Source of the DNA: Pelistega sp.
GTDB lineage: Bacteria > Pseudomonadota > Gammaproteobacteria > Burkholderiales > Burkholderiaceae_B
Direction: 5' to 3'
Assembly: GCA_030538255.1 (NCBI GenBank)
Contig: JAUNUI010000003.1
Location: 98,777 to 162,776, forward strand
DNA length: 64,000 nucleotides
Both the position numbers and the translations under genes were made by a program. Shown here piece by piece: positions 35,132-44,970 of the stretch (within the stretch, counting starts at the first letter, position 1; each line of letters begins with the position of its first letter). Below the pieces are notes generated by a model. It was not told where the DNA came from and did no database searches. It saw nothing but the letters and a program-made list of their open reading frames with translations.

Positions 35132-36406
35132 GTGGCTACTAACGATATGCAGAACGACGATACTGAACTCATTAAGCGACAACATCTACGCCAGATGCAA
35201 GAAGCTCAGGAGCGTTTGCAAGAGGCGCAAGAAGAATTAGAGGATGCGCAGGATGAGTTTGAGCAAGCGCAGGATGAATTAGATGAGGTGCATGCACAGT
35301 TACATGCTTTAGATGGTGAGAATTCAGAACTCGCGGATCTCTTAGCGGTTGATCCCGCAGAAGAGAGTTCATTACTGGAGCAAGAGACAGGGAAGCAGGA
35401 CGAGAATACTGAAACAGCTGAAGCTGAGACCAAGTCATCATCGCTCATGGCGTCAGTCGAGTATGTGCATGGTAAGAAGCGTGAATCAATTCCACTTGAT
35501 AAATTATCGGGGTATAAGAAAGATTCTTCGCGGCTTTTATGGGTGGGACTTAAGGACCCAAGTAATAAAGAGCTTAAAAAGGTTTGTCGCGACTTGGGGA
35601 TTTTGGATGAGGCCGCTGAAGAGTTGATGCTGACCCATCGCAAACCTAAGTTGGTGGATTATGGTGACTCAATTCACCTTGTGGCGGTGACGATTACCAA
35701 GGAAAGTAAGAAGCTTATCTTCGGTGAGATGCAGATGATTTTTGGCATCGGCTTTGTGTTGACAGTACGTCGTGGTGGCGCAATGAGTAATAGCTCTCTG
35801 CGCGACCGTTTAGAAAACTGTCCAGAGCTTATTGCGCGTGGCAGTGACTTTGTCGTGGCTGAAATACTTGATGTCTATGCCGATAGCTTATCTGCGCTGG
35901 CTTCACGTCTAGAAGTCGAAGTTAACCAAGTCGAGCAGAAGATGATGTTACGTGGCTTTAAAGAAACGGATATTCGTAAGCTGTATAAGCAACGTCGTGA
36001 TTTATTACGGATTCATACCTGTATGGCGCCGATGATTGAGATTTGCCGTAAACTGGCACTCGTTAATAGCTCCATTATTGAGAAAGATTCCCGTTCCTAT
36101 TTTAGTATTGTATCCGATCGCATCGCACGCATTGATGAGCAGATTAACTCTTTGCGTGAGGCATTAGCGTTCGCATTTGAAGCGAGTTTAATGATCGGTC
36201 AATCCCATCAAACCGATATCACCAAAAAACTGGCTGCTTGGGCGGCTATGTTGGCAGTACCGACGGCCATTGCAGGTATCTATGGGATGAACTTTGAGTT
36301 TATGCCCGAGCTTAAGTGGGAATGGGGCTATCCTCTGGTCTTAGTTGTCATGTTCGGCATTTGTGGTTCATTGTACTGGCGTTTCAAGAAGGCGGGCTGG
36401 CTATAG
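35132..36406 (+). CDS. CorA family magnesium/cobalt transporter
   Basis: 424 residues. An acidic, Glu/Gln-rich coiled-coil extension occupies about residues 15-60, longer than in standard CorA. The cytoplasmic domain follows, then two C-terminal transmembrane helices. The pore signature YGMNFEFMPELKWEWGYP lies between them. It probably forms a pentameric inner-membrane channel for divalent cations. Start is uncertain: GTG 35132 has GAGG upstream, GTG 35126 and ATG 35147 are alternatives. The heptad-like EEAQEELEDAQDEFEQ repeats might be an extra oligomerisation segment. Confidence 0.88.
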   Translation: MATNDMQNDDTELIKRQHLRQMQEAQERLQEAQEELEDAQDEFEQAQDELDEVHAQLHALDGENSELADLLAVDPAEESSLLEQETGKQDENTETAEAETKSSSLMASVEYVHGKKRESIPLDKLSGYKKDSSRLLWVGLKDPSNKELKKVCRDLGILDEAAEELMLTHRKPKLVDYGDSIHLVAVTITKESKKLIFGEMQMIFGIGFVLTVRRGGAMSNSSLRDRLENCPELIARGSDFVVAEILDVYADSLSALASRLEVEVNQVEQKMMLRGFKETDIRKLYKQRRDLLRIHTCMAPMIEICRKLALVNSSIIEKDSRSYFSIVSDRIARIDEQINSLREALAFAFEASLMIGQSHQTDITKKLAAWAAMLAVPTAIAGIYGMNFEFMPELKWEWGYPLVLVVMFGICGSLYWRFKKAGWL

Positions 36407-36485
36407 GCTGTGGTGCTGTGTGAGTTAGCGACTTGTGGGCAGTGACTTGAATGTAGCGTATTTTGGGTGGCGGCATGAGTGCTGT

Positions 36486-36535
36486 GTATTGGCTTAGTGG
36501 TGGTTTGAGTGTATTGGCTTAGTGGTGGTTTGAGT
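36486..36535. repeat. Two tandem 25-bp repeats
   Basis: GTATTGGCTTAGTGGTGG.. (25 bases) occurs twice in perfect tandem at 36486-36510 and 36511-36535 in the 230-base gap downstream of corA. No gene in this gap. Confidence 0.9.
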
Positions 36536-36636
36536 GCGCTGGGTGGGGCGTAATGCTTTGCCTTTCGTGGCACGGTGAAGATTTGGTTGCTTGTGTGTAC
36601 TAGTGTGCCTTAAGTAAATTAGTTTAGTAGGATAGT

Positions 36637-37077
36637 ATGAGTTTAAAAGTTTTTGACCTTTGTTGCGATCAAGCGCATCATTTCGAAGGCTGGTTCGCTT
36701 CCGCGCAGGACTGTGAGGCACAGGCACAGCGAGGTTTGGTGGAATGTCCGGTCTGTCATAGCACGAAGGTGGAACGTAAGTTATCAGCCCCGTATGTGAA
36801 TCGTTCAGGTTCTATGGGCTCTATTGCACCAGAAATTAGCGAGCAGAAAATTGAACAAGTAAAAGCCGCTGTGATGCAAGGTTTGCGCAATATGATTACG
36901 CAAGCGGAAGATGTGGGCGAGCGCTTTACGGAAGAGGCGATTAAGATTCATCATGGTGATGCCGAGGAACGTTCTATTCGTGGACAGGCAAGTCCAGAGC
37001 AACGTGATCAACTCTTGGATGAAGGGATTGATGTGTTCGCGATTCCTGAAGAATTAGACCCGAAGAAGCAGCATTGA
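36637..37077 (+). CDS. DUF1178 family zinc-ribbon-like protein
   Basis: 146 residues. It opens with the DUF1178 pattern VFDLCCDQAHHFEGWFAS, followed by CPVCHSTKVERKLSAPYVNR. The cysteines fit a small metal-binding knuckle. The rest (about 65-146) is helical and charged. Function unknown; the family is widespread in proteobacteria. A short A/G-rich stretch (AGGATAGT) precedes the ATG. The last codons, CGAAGAAGCAGCATTGA, are echoed in downstream non-coding repeats. Confidence 0.85.
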   Translation: MSLKVFDLCCDQAHHFEGWFASAQDCEAQAQRGLVECPVCHSTKVERKLSAPYVNRSGSMGSIAPEISEQKIEQVKAAVMQGLRNMITQAEDVGERFTEEAIKIHHGDAEERSIRGQASPEQRDQLLDEGIDVFAIPEELDPKKQH

Positions 37078-37139
37078 ACGAGACGGGCATACTTGATCGT
37101 GCCTGAACTTATCAAGAAAGTAGAATTGCCTCAAATGTG

Positions 37140-37254
37140 AAGTGATTTATTGAGTGAGAAGCGACGCATTGAGTGACGTGCGCTTATTGAGGAAGTAGAG
37201 CAGTTTCGAGTATTAAGTGATTTATTGAGTGAGAAGTGGCGCATTGAACGAGCA
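37140..37254. repeat. Direct repeats echoing the DUF1178 gene 3' end
   Basis: AAGTGATTTATTGAGTGAGA starts at 37140 and again at 37215 (75-base period). Each continues into GAAG-GCGCATTGA, similar to the end of the upstream gene (GAAGCAGCATTGAACGAG at 37065-37082). Confidence 0.7.
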
Positions 37255-37286
37255 AAGCCCCCTCGAACGTTTGCTTGGCAGACATA

Positions 37287-37316
37287 AATAACGCCCCAGA
37301 TTGATGGGGCGTTATT
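37287..37316. terminator. Bidirectional terminator between convergent genes
   Basis: AATAACGCCCCA / TGGGGCGTTATT, a perfect 12-bp stem with a six-base loop. It lies between the rightward DUF1178 gene and the leftward DUF533 gene and could stop both. Confidence 0.85.
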
Positions 37317-37383
37317 GTTTACAGTAGAAGAGAGTTTAGTCTGAATCTTTATAATTAACTTATACTCTGACTTCTTAAGTAAA

Positions 37384-38202
37384 TTAGACGTTCTTCACTT
37401 CTGAGTCTAATTCGGCTTTAAGAGCTGGGTCAAGGTTAAGACGCTTGGCGAGTTCTTCAAGGTAGGCTTTTTCCATGAAGTTTTGATCATCACACATAGC
37501 TAAGCTTAATGCATACATTTGGGCAGCAATATGTGGGTCAGTCGCTAGGCTAGCAACATAAGCTGGATCCACTGGGCGGTTGATTTCTTCTTGGAACCAA
37601 GCGCGATCTTGTGGGTCTGTTAGGCGAGCTAGGTTAGCATCAAGTTGTGCTTTTTCATCGTCTTGAATATGGCCGTCAGCTTTAGCGGCAGTAATCATGG
37701 CCACTAAGAGAGCATGACTGGCTTGTTCAACTGCGGCCGGAACTTGAGCATCTGCTGCAGGTGCTGATGAAGGAGGTAATGATCCCACTGGTGAGTTACC
37801 GATCTGACCCGCTGCTTCACCACCTTGTTGCTCTTGCCAACGTTGGAAAGCTTTATAAGCAACAGTGCCTAATGCGGCTAAGCCACCTAATTTGGCTAGG
37901 CTGCTATCAGTTTTGCTACCTAATAAGATTGCTAAAGCACCTGCACCTAAAGTCGTCTTATCGCGGCTTGAAAGTACTGAGTTGTCACCACTTGTCGCGT
38001 CTTGGATTTTGCCGAAAATATCAGAACCCTTAGCTTGGGCGCTACCAAAGATGTCAGAGCCTTGAGATTGAAGCTGACCTAAAATATCAGAGATAGAGCC
38101 CTGACCACCTTGGCCACCTTGACCTGCAATCTTGCCTAAAATGCTGCCAAGACCACCACCGTTCTGGCCTAACAAACTACCTAAAATATTTAAAGCGCTC
38201 AT
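37384..38202 (-). CDS. DUF533 / TerB-like family protein (YebE-type)
   Basis: 272 residues. The N-terminal 75 residues are Gly/Gln/Ser-rich and low in complexity, with repeats of GQGGQG and GSDIFG. A hydrophobic, Gly-rich middle (LGAGALAILLGSKT ... LGGLAALGTVAYKAF) could insert in a membrane. The C-terminal half (from about 165) is a helical TerB-like domain, LLVAMITAAKADGHIQDDEKAQL. Function unknown. ATG 38202 follows AAGGA with eight bases between; the TTG six bases earlier is not needed. Confidence 0.8.
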   Translation of the reverse strand: MSALNILGSLLGQNGGGLGSILGKIAGQGGQGGQGSISDILGQLQSQGSDIFGSAQAKGSDIFGKIQDATSGDNSVLSSRDKTTLGAGALAILLGSKTDSSLAKLGGLAALGTVAYKAFQRWQEQQGGEAAGQIGNSPVGSLPPSSAPAADAQVPAAVEQASHALLVAMITAAKADGHIQDDEKAQLDANLARLTDPQDRAWFQEEINRPVDPAYVASLATDPHIAAQMYALSLAMCDDQNFMEKAYLEELAKRLNLDPALKAELDSEVKNV

Positions 38203-38454
38203 AGTCAATGTCCTTATAGGAAAATAGAGAAATAGCCATAAAGCTATATGTATATTGTATAGAAAACTTATAGAAATGCGTGTAAATCTTCTATAAGAAA
38301 TGTGAATCTTTGCAAGCTGTATTTTTCTCAGATAGAGTCTAGCGTGCTAACATGACCGTTTGATGATTCTAAGGGATGCTTTGCGCACATTGCGTATTGT
38401 GTGTATTGCGTCCCGTTTTGAATAGATTTTTTTGATATAGAAAGGAAGTTGACG

Positions 38455-38940
38455 ATGCCATCATTTGACGTTGTAAGTGAAGCTGATATGGTTGAAGTGC
38501 GTAATGCCGTTGAGCAAGCGAATAAGGAAATTTCAACGCGCTTTGACTTCAAGGGTTCGGATGCACGAATTGAACAGAAAGAATGGGAATTAACGCTTTT
38601 TGCCGATGATGAGTTTAAGGTGAATCAGGTTAAGGATGTTCTATTGAATAAGCTTTCTAAGCGCAATGTCGATTTGCGCTTTCTGGAGTATGGTAAATCT
38701 GAAAAAATGTCTGGTGATAAGCTCAAGCAAGCCGCTACAATTCGCAAAGGCGTAACAGGGGACTTAGCGAAGAAAATTGTGCGTACGATTAAAGATAGCA
38801 AAATTAAGGTGCAAGCCAGTATTCAGGGTGATACCGTGCGTGTGACCGGTGCTAAGCGAGATCACTTACAAGAGGTGATTGCCTTACTGAAGAAAGAGGT
38901 AAGTGACGCGCCCTTAAGTTTTAATAATTTTCGTGATTAA
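38455..38940 (+). CDS. YajQ family cyclic-di-GMP-binding protein
   Basis: 161 residues, the usual YajQ length. It begins [37 protein letters not shown], the conserved family opening, and ends ISDAPL-like as [12 protein letters not shown]. YajQ proteins fold as two ACT-like domains, bind nucleotides including cyclic di-GMP in some species, and can act as transcription cofactors. AAAGGAAG precedes ATG 38455 by six bases, ruling out the in-frame TTG at 38449. Single-gene unit. Confidence 0.93.
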   Translation: MPSFDVVSEADMVEVRNAVEQANKEISTRFDFKGSDARIEQKEWELTLFADDEFKVNQVKDVLLNKLSKRNVDLRFLEYGKSEKMSGDKLKQAATIRKGVTGDLAKKIVRTIKDSKIKVQASIQGDTVRVTGAKRDHLQEVIALLKKEVSDAPLSFNNFRD

Positions 38941-38984
38941 TCTTAGACGTAACTCAAGTGCTTTAAGTGTAGAAGTGGTGCTTT

Positions 38985-39285
38985 GATGCTTCAGCGCGGC
39001 GCTTTGATTTTTACGATGAGGCTTTGAAACCTCAGTTCGGTGCTTTGAGTTTAAGTATCTTTCTTTTAAACCTCAGTTCGGTGCTTCGAGTTTAAGTGCT
39101 GTGCTTTGAGTTTTACGATGAGGCTTTGAAACCTCAGTTCGGTGCTTTGAGTTTAAGTGCTGTGCTTTGATTTTTACCATGAGGCTTTGAAACCTCAGTT
39201 CGGTGCTTTGAGTTTAAGTGCTGTGCTTTGAGTTTAAGTACCTTTCTTTAAAGCCTCAGCACGGCTCTTCGAATCTTGCTGTGTG
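38985..39285. repeat. Hairpin-containing tandem repeats, ~61-bp period
   Basis: A unit holding TGAGGCTTTGAAACCTCA (hairpin TGAGG / CCTCA) followed by GTTCGGTGCTTTGAGTTTAAG recurs. CCTCAGTTCGGTGCTT starts near 39030, 39070, 39131 and 39192. The last two full units are almost identical. It occupies most of the 436-base gap between convergent genes, which has no other gene. Confidence 0.85.
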
Positions 39286-39376
39286 TTTTGCGTTTTAAGA
39301 TGAGGCGTTCAAATCTGAGTGTGTGGCGTTGAATCTTGATGTGGCGCCTTAGGTCTAGATGTGGCGTTGGTTTGGT

Positions 39377-39814
39377 TTAGCGGCCCTTCACGAAGAGTCG
39401 CTTGCAGAGCACACTGCCAATTAAACCAATGAGCATACCACCGACGCAGTAATAAATAATAAATTGCTGAAAAACTTGGGCAAAGCTTAATTGTGCAATC
39501 AGTTGATGACTCTTTGTACCATACAACAGTACGAGGTTATAAAGCAGGGCAAAAACAAAGCCGGCTATAAGTGTCAGAATCGGCTTAGGCCAATGTGCGG
39601 GTATAAAGTAATGAAATAGCGCCAGAGCGATGGCCACAAAGCCTAATTTGTGTGCTGTGGCATAGATAAAGATAATAAAATATTGCCAGAGAGCACCGAG
39701 GCTCATGGAGAAGTCAGCCCCTTGCTGAGCGCTTGCCCCCACAAGTGCCAAAGAAAGCATGCTAGTGAGTACAAACGCTAGAAGAAAACAGATGAATGTC
39801 TTAAGTAAATTCAA
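39377..39814 (-). CDS. Small inner-membrane protein of unknown function
   Basis: 145 residues with four hydrophobic segments (about 4-26, 43-66, 77-97 and 117-138), the first possibly a signal peptide. No motif that I recognise. It lies 23 bases downstream of efp on the same strand, so the two may be co-transcribed. The C-terminus is basic (CKRLFVKGR), consistent with a cytoplasmic tail. Confidence 0.65.
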   Translation of the reverse strand: MNLLKTFICFLLAFVLTSMLSLALVGASAQQGADFSMSLGALWQYFIIFIYATAHKLGFVAIALALFHYFIPAHWPKPILTLIAGFVFALLYNLVLLYGTKSHQLIAQLSFAQVFQQFIIYYCVGGMLIGLIGSVLCKRLFVKGR

Positions 39815-39837
39815 GGGGTGACTTTATCACTTGGTAA

Positions 39838-40392
39838 TTACACGCGGCTACGGTACTCATTGGTACGCGTATCAATTTCAATCTTATCGCCAATTGTGCA
39901 GAACAATGGCACAGAAATCTCATAGCCGGTGCTGATTTTCGCTGGTTTTAATACTTTACCTGAGGTATCGCCTTTCACGGCAGGTTCAGTGTATGTAATT
40001 TCACGTACGATAATCGTTGGTAGTTCTAGAGAGATAGCGCGACCTTCGTAGAAAACCACTTCAACCGCCATACCTTCTTCTAGGTAGTTCAAAGCGTCGC
40101 CCATATTGTCGGCTTCAACTTCGTATTGGTTGTACTCTTCGTCCATAAAGACATACATTGGGTCAGCAAAGTAAGAGTATGTACAATCTTTCTTCTCTAA
40201 CATAACAACATCGAATTTGTCATCAGCTTTATAGACTGATTCGCTAGCGCTACCCGATAATAAGTTTTTGAATTTCAATTTAACCACAGCCGCGTTACGA
40301 CCTGATTTATTGTATTCAGTTTTTTGAACAACTAGTGGCTCTGAACCCACCATAACTACGTTGCCAACGCGCAAATCTTGTGCGATTTTCAT
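39838..40392 (-). CDS. efp: Elongation factor P (arginine-32 type)
   Basis: 184 residues. EF-P relieves ribosome stalling at polyproline stretches. The tip of domain I reads [17 protein letters not shown], placing Arg at position 32 instead of the Lys of the EpmA-modified type. Arg32 is rhamnosylated by EarP in such organisms, and an earP gene lies directly upstream here. ATTTCACTCGGAGTG stands before the ATG and gives a usable GGAG. A small membrane protein gene follows closely. Confidence 0.96.
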   Translation of the reverse strand: MKIAQDLRVGNVVMVGSEPLVVQKTEYNKSGRNAAVVKLKFKNLLSGSASESVYKADDKFDVVMLEKKDCTYSYFADPMYVFMDEEYNQYEVEADNMGDALNYLEEGMAVEVVFYEGRAISLELPTIIVREITYTEPAVKGDTSGKVLKPAKISTGYEISVPLFCTIGDKIEIDTRTNEYRSRV

Positions 40393-40470
40393 TCAATCAC
40401 TCCGAGTGAAATATATTTAAAAAATTAGAAAAGCTTGAAGCCGTATCTTAGGCGCCACTTTAAAGTGATC

Positions 40471-40522
40471 ATAAGCCATGTGACGATAAACCACTTAGCT
40501 ATAAGCCATGTGACGATAAGCT
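40471..40522. repeat. Direct repeat in the efp-earP gap
   Basis: ATAAGCCATGTGACGATAA occurs at 40471 and again at 40501, a 30-base period. It is in the 208-base gap upstream of efp, so it may overlap the efp promoter. Purpose unknown. Confidence 0.8.
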
Positions 40523-40600
40523 ATACATAAGCAAGTAAGCTAAAGATACGCATCCACAGCTTTTTGTCTACAATCTGCTTAATCTATTATTTTAGCCTTT

Positions 40601-42004
40601 TTACGAATTTTGTGGCTGAAAACTTAAGAGACTAAAAGACAAAGTTGGGTTTTGCAGTAAAAAATCACGATATTCCCTGGCAAAGCCTTGTAGATCATGG
40701 CGTACTGAAGCTTGGCTAAAGAAATCAGTCAGTATGCCTTGGCATGTTTCAATGTCAGCTGGTGCATTCCGATTCCAAGCGACCAAGAGTTCTCGGTAGG
40801 CGTTAGGCATAGAGTAGCTGTCTAGCCATGCGCAAAGCTTATCTAAGTGTGCTTGCTCCTCTTGCGGATAGATATGCCAGACAAAAGGCTTGGCTGCCCA
40901 AATAGCCCTTACAAAGCTATCCTCGCCACGCACAAAATTAATGTCGCATAAGCTGAGTAAATAATCGAATTGATATTGTTCGATAAATTCAAAGCGGTGA
41001 ATGCGGATTTTGTCTGTGGCTTTTAGTATCTCCTTCGTTTGGGACGTAAGACGGTAACTATAAGGAGATTGATGCTTAAGTAAGGCCGCAAGCATGTCCT
41101 CTGCCTCAGGTACAACACCATGCGGCATTAAGAGTATATAGCGATCTTCACTGGCCAAGAGCGCTTTAAATAGGGATTCAATAGGCGCATGTGGATAGCT
41201 AAAAAAACTCATCAAGCGCGCACCTTCTTGCCAGGCTTGGCACACATTCTCACCCATATACTGACTTAGCCATGAGGCTTGGGCTTGTCGATTATTTAAA
41301 AAGTTACTCTGCCGCATAATGAGATCGGTTTCGCGCAAAAGGCCCCCCGTGCTTTGGCTAAAACCAGGGAAAAAGAAATACTTAGCCACCCCATTATTTT
41401 GTAATGAGGCTTGTGCATGAAAAGAGCTGACCCAATCCTCCGCACTTAGATATTCAAGATTAAACCAATATTTAGTGTGCCCAGGCATAGCAGCGATATA
41501 GTCGGCATCCAGTTCACAAGCGAAGGCTTCAATGCTAATCGGGGCAGGGATGATTGGCTTGCTGAGCTGGTTCTGCTTGGCTGTCTTACTACTGTGGTGT
41601 TGATGATTGTCGTGTATCTCATCCTTGTTTATGGTTATCTTGCTGTCTGAGGCTTGATTCCAAGTATGAATTTCGATAAAACCGATGAGCTGTGAATCTG
41701 CGACTTGATTGTTATGGTTCATCCCTAAGGTTTGTACACTTAGCTGTGCATCAACTAGCGGCAGGATACGTTGAAAGCTCTTTAAATCATCCACCCATAG
41801 CCGAATCAAGGGCAGGGCTTGTGGTGACTTACGCTGATGCTGCGCTGCCGCTTCTTTAATAAGCTTCACTAAAGCCAAGTCTGGGTGTATATGGATGGTC
41901 TGCAGTAGATTGCAAGCCAAGCGCCAGCACACGCCAATATCACCATAGTTATCAATTACCCGGCAGAATATATCGATGCTTGCAGGGGCTAAAGGGGAGG
42001 ACAC
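40601..42004 (-). CDS. earP: EF-P arginine rhamnosyltransferase EarP
   Basis: 467 residues, longer than typical EarP (about 370-390). It transfers rhamnose from dTDP-rhamnose to Arg32 of EF-P. Family landmarks are IDIFCRVIDNYGDIGVCWRLACNL at the N-terminus, IEAFACELDADYIAAMP (near 165), FFFPGFSQSTGGLLRE and the late INFVRGEDSFVRAIWAAKPFVWHIYPQEEQAH. The extra length is mostly a His/Asn/Ser-rich insert at about residues 95-155. Placement immediately upstream of efp supports the pairing. Confidence 0.93.
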   Translation of the reverse strand: MSSPLAPASIDIFCRVIDNYGDIGVCWRLACNLLQTIHIHPDLALVKLIKEAAAQHQRKSPQALPLIRLWVDDLKSFQRILPLVDAQLSVQTLGMNHNNQVADSQLIGFIEIHTWNQASDSKITINKDEIHDNHQHHSSKTAKQNQLSKPIIPAPISIEAFACELDADYIAAMPGHTKYWFNLEYLSAEDWVSSFHAQASLQNNGVAKYFFFPGFSQSTGGLLRETDLIMRQSNFLNNRQAQASWLSQYMGENVCQAWQEGARLMSFFSYPHAPIESLFKALLASEDRYILLMPHGVVPEAEDMLAALLKHQSPYSYRLTSQTKEILKATDKIRIHRFEFIEQYQFDYLLSLCDINFVRGEDSFVRAIWAAKPFVWHIYPQEEQAHLDKLCAWLDSYSMPNAYRELLVAWNRNAPADIETCQGILTDFFSQASVRHDLQGFAREYRDFLLQNPTLSFSLLSFQPQNS

Positions 42005-42058
42005 AACAGAGCCGCTCTCTGGTATTGATTGAAGACTCGTTCTTGCGTGCGTGGGACT

Positions 42059-42112
42059 TGTAGGAGAGGATACAGTTGTAGGAGAGGGTACAGTTGAAGG
42101 AGAGGGTACAGT
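42059..42112. repeat. Three tandem 18-bp repeats upstream of earP
   Basis: GTAGGAGAGGGTACAGTT and two close variants run in tandem, about 55 bases before the earP start. Read on the minus strand they are pyrimidine-rich. Confidence 0.85.
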
Positions 42113-42143
42113 ATTACTAGATTATTGGCTTCTACAAACGAAT

Positions 42144-42185
42144 GAGTGGCTTTGGCTGCAATGTACTATCTGCAGCCAAGCACTC
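42144..42185 (-). terminator. Long hairpin downstream of acnA
   Basis: GAGTG, then TTGGCTGCA, pairs with TGCAGCCAA and CACTC around a 10-base loop. The stem is strong but no T-run follows on the minus strand. It may be a processed 3' end or a terminator without a U tract. Confidence 0.55.
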
Positions 42186-42196
42186 ATATAACTCAA

Positions 42197-44893
42197 TTAA
42201 GCCAGTAGTTGACGTAGCACGAATGGGAGGATACCGCCACTCTTATAGTATTCGACTTCAATTGGTGTGTCGATACGTAGCAGCACTTGAATCTTCTCAC
42301 TCTTGCCGTCTTCACGATGGATGGTGAGCGTCACATCTTGTTGTGCGGTGATGCCATCTTCCAAACCACTGATATCGAAGGTCTCACGGCCAGTTAGTTC
42401 AAGACTTTGTGCGCTGTCGCTACCTTTGAATTGCAAGGGCAGAACACCCATGCCGACTAAGTTATTACGGTGAATACGCTCAAAGCTACGGGCGATAACG
42501 GCTTTCACGCCGAGCAGGTAAGTGCCCTTAGCGGCCCAGTCACGTGATGAACCTGTACCATATTCCTCACCACCGAAGATCACACTTGGTGTTTCGGTTG
42601 AGATGTAGCGCATGGCTGCATCAAAGATAGACATGCGCTCGCCACTTGGTTGATGAATCGTTTCACCGCCTTCAAATAGACTGCCGTCATCAGCTGGTGG
42701 AATCATTAAGTTCTTAATGCGCACGTTAGCGAATGTGCCGCGCATCATGACTTCATGGTTACCACGACGTGAGCCGTAGCTGTTAAAGTCGCCAATGCTC
42801 ACACCATGCTCTTGTAGCCATAAACCAGCAGGAGAGCTTGGTTTAATCGAACCAGCCGGTGAAATGTGGTCAGTGGTTACTGAGTCACCGAAAATACCTA
42901 AGACACGTGCGCCCTTGATCACAGGAATGTCACCGGGTGTCATTGAGAAGTTATCAAAGAACGGTGGTTTGGCGATATAGGTTGAATCTGGCCAGTTGTA
43001 AATTTCACCGTCAACACCTTCAATTCTTGTCCAAAGTTCACCTGGATTCGATTTGATTTGTTTGTAGTTATCACGGTAGGCTTTAGGTTTCATGGCCTTA
43101 GGCAGTAGTTTGGCGACATCTTCATTGCTTGGCCAAATATCGCCAATCCATACATCATTGCCCTTAGTGTCTTGGCCAATTGGCTCTTCCATCAAGTTCA
43201 TATTGATATTGCCCGCTAAAGCATAAGCAACCACTAATGGTGGTGAGGCTAAGAAGTTGGCTTTAATATTCGGGTGAATACGCGCTTCAAAGTTACGGTT
43301 GCCCGATAAGATCGCCGCGCCAATTAAGTCGTTCTCAACAATGAGTTTATTAAAGGTAGGGCTGAGGTCGCCCGCATTACCGATACAGGTTGTGCAACCA
43401 TAGGCGGCAATATCAAAACCTAGTTGCTCAAGATATGGGAGTAGACCAGTTTTCGTTAAGTACTCAGTGACTACACGTGAACCAGGCGCTAAGGAGGTCT
43501 TGATATGTGGCTTCACTTTAAGACCTGCTTTAACGGCGTTTTTGGCAAGTAGGCCTGCTGCAATCAATACGCTTGGGTTCGAAGTGTTAGTACATGAGGT
43601 AATCGCAGCGATCAGAATATCACCGTTCTTGATCTCAATACCATCATCACTGATAAAGGTTTGCTCTAACTTACCAGGAGGCTGGTTAAAGCCGCCATCT
43701 TCAATGGTCGAAGAGAAGAGTTTCGTGAATTGTTTGCGGATATCGTTAATCTGAATGCGATCTTGTGGGCGCTTAGGACCGGCTACCGATGGGCTCACGG
43801 TATCTAAATCAAGTGTTAATAGCTTGGTATAGTTGATGTCTTTGCCTTTCGGTACGCCGAACATCTTCTGCGCTTTGTAATAAGCTCTGAAAGCATCGAT
43901 CTCTTTCGCACTACGGCCTGTGCCCGCGAAGTAATCCATGGTTTTTTCGTCAATTGGGAAAAAGCCCATTGTGGCACCGTATTCAGGAGCCATATTGGCA
44001 ATTGTGGCACGGTCAGTAACACTTAAGCTCTCGGTACCTTTGCCGCAGAACTCAACAAACTTACCAACGACTTTTTCCTTACGAAGCATCTCAGTAATGG
44101 TCAGCACGAGGTCGGTTGCTGTTACGCCACCGCGTAGTGAGCCGGTTAATTCCACACCGATAACGTCAGGTGTTAATAGGTACACAGGTTGACCTAACAT
44201 GGCTGCTTCAGCTTCAATCCCGCCTACGCCCCAACCGACTACGCCGATACCATTAATCATGGTGGTGTGTGAGTCAGTACCGACTAGGGTGTCTGGATAG
44301 TAGACATCGTCCTTGGTCTTGTGTACACCTGGGGCTAAGTGCTCTAAGTTAACTTGGTGCACAATACCAAAACCTGGGGGCACAACGCCGAAGGTATCGA
44401 AGGCTTGCATACCCCATTTCATAAATTGATAACGCTCTTGGTTGCGCTTGAACTCAAGCTTCATATTTAAATCAAGTGCGTCAGGTGTGCCGTAGTGGTC
44501 AATCATTACTGAGTGGTCAACTACTAAGTCGACGGGGACTAAGGGCTCGATACGCTTAGGATCTTTATTCATGCCTTCAGCGACTGAGCGCATAGAGGCT
44601 AAGTCGGCTAAGAGCGGAACGCCTGTAAAGTCTTGTAAGACTACGCGCGAAACGACAAAAGGAATTTCCTCTGTACGCTTGGCGCGAGGTTTCCACTTAG
44701 CGAGTTCTTTAACGTGTTGGTCGGTAATTTTGATGCCATCATGATTGCGTAGAACCGCTTCAAGCACGATACGAATGGAAACAGGCAGGCTGCTCACATC
44801 CACATCTAATAGCTTACCGAGTTCTGGCAGAGAGTAGAACTGTCCTTTCTTCTCACCGATGGAGAATTTTTTCAGGGTCTTCTTGAATGTCAT
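42197..44893 (-). CDS. acnA: Aconitate hydratase AcnA
   Basis: 898 residues. It interconverts citrate and isocitrate in the TCA cycle using a 4Fe-4S cluster. Cluster cysteines lie in [13 protein letters not shown] (about residue 435) and [11 protein letters not shown] (about 502). [30 protein letters not shown] and the C-terminal swivel domain [17 protein letters not shown] are intact. AGGAGCTAAGAA precedes the ATG. This is the IRP/AcnA-type enzyme; a separate acnB lies about 3 kb upstream on the same strand. Confidence 0.96.
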   Translation of the reverse strand: MTFKKTLKKFSIGEKKGQFYSLPELGKLLDVDVSSLPVSIRIVLEAVLRNHDGIKITDQHVKELAKWKPRAKRTEEIPFVVSRVVLQDFTGVPLLADLASMRSVAEGMNKDPKRIEPLVPVDLVVDHSVMIDHYGTPDALDLNMKLEFKRNQERYQFMKWGMQAFDTFGVVPPGFGIVHQVNLEHLAPGVHKTKDDVYYPDTLVGTDSHTTMINGIGVVGWGVGGIEAEAAMLGQPVYLLTPDVIGVELTGSLRGGVTATDLVLTITEMLRKEKVVGKFVEFCGKGTESLSVTDRATIANMAPEYGATMGFFPIDEKTMDYFAGTGRSAKEIDAFRAYYKAQKMFGVPKGKDINYTKLLTLDLDTVSPSVAGPKRPQDRIQINDIRKQFTKLFSSTIEDGGFNQPPGKLEQTFISDDGIEIKNGDILIAAITSCTNTSNPSVLIAAGLLAKNAVKAGLKVKPHIKTSLAPGSRVVTEYLTKTGLLPYLEQLGFDIAAYGCTTCIGNAGDLSPTFNKLIVENDLIGAAILSGNRNFEARIHPNIKANFLASPPLVVAYALAGNINMNLMEEPIGQDTKGNDVWIGDIWPSNEDVAKLLPKAMKPKAYRDNYKQIKSNPGELWTRIEGVDGEIYNWPDSTYIAKPPFFDNFSMTPGDIPVIKGARVLGIFGDSVTTDHISPAGSIKPSSPAGLWLQEHGVSIGDFNSYGSRRGNHEVMMRGTFANVRIKNLMIPPADDGSLFEGGETIHQPSGERMSIFDAAMRYISTETPSVIFGGEEYGTGSSRDWAAKGTYLLGVKAVIARSFERIHRNNLVGMGVLPLQFKGSDSAQSLELTGRETFDISGLEDGITAQQDVTLTIHREDGKSEKIQVLLRIDTPIEVEYYKSGGILPFVLRQLLA

Positions 44894-44970
44894 TTCTTAG
44901 CTCCTTCATAAGAAAAAGGTATAGAGAGTACGGCTTGACTATCTATACCTTTCTTTAAGCATTGATTAAA

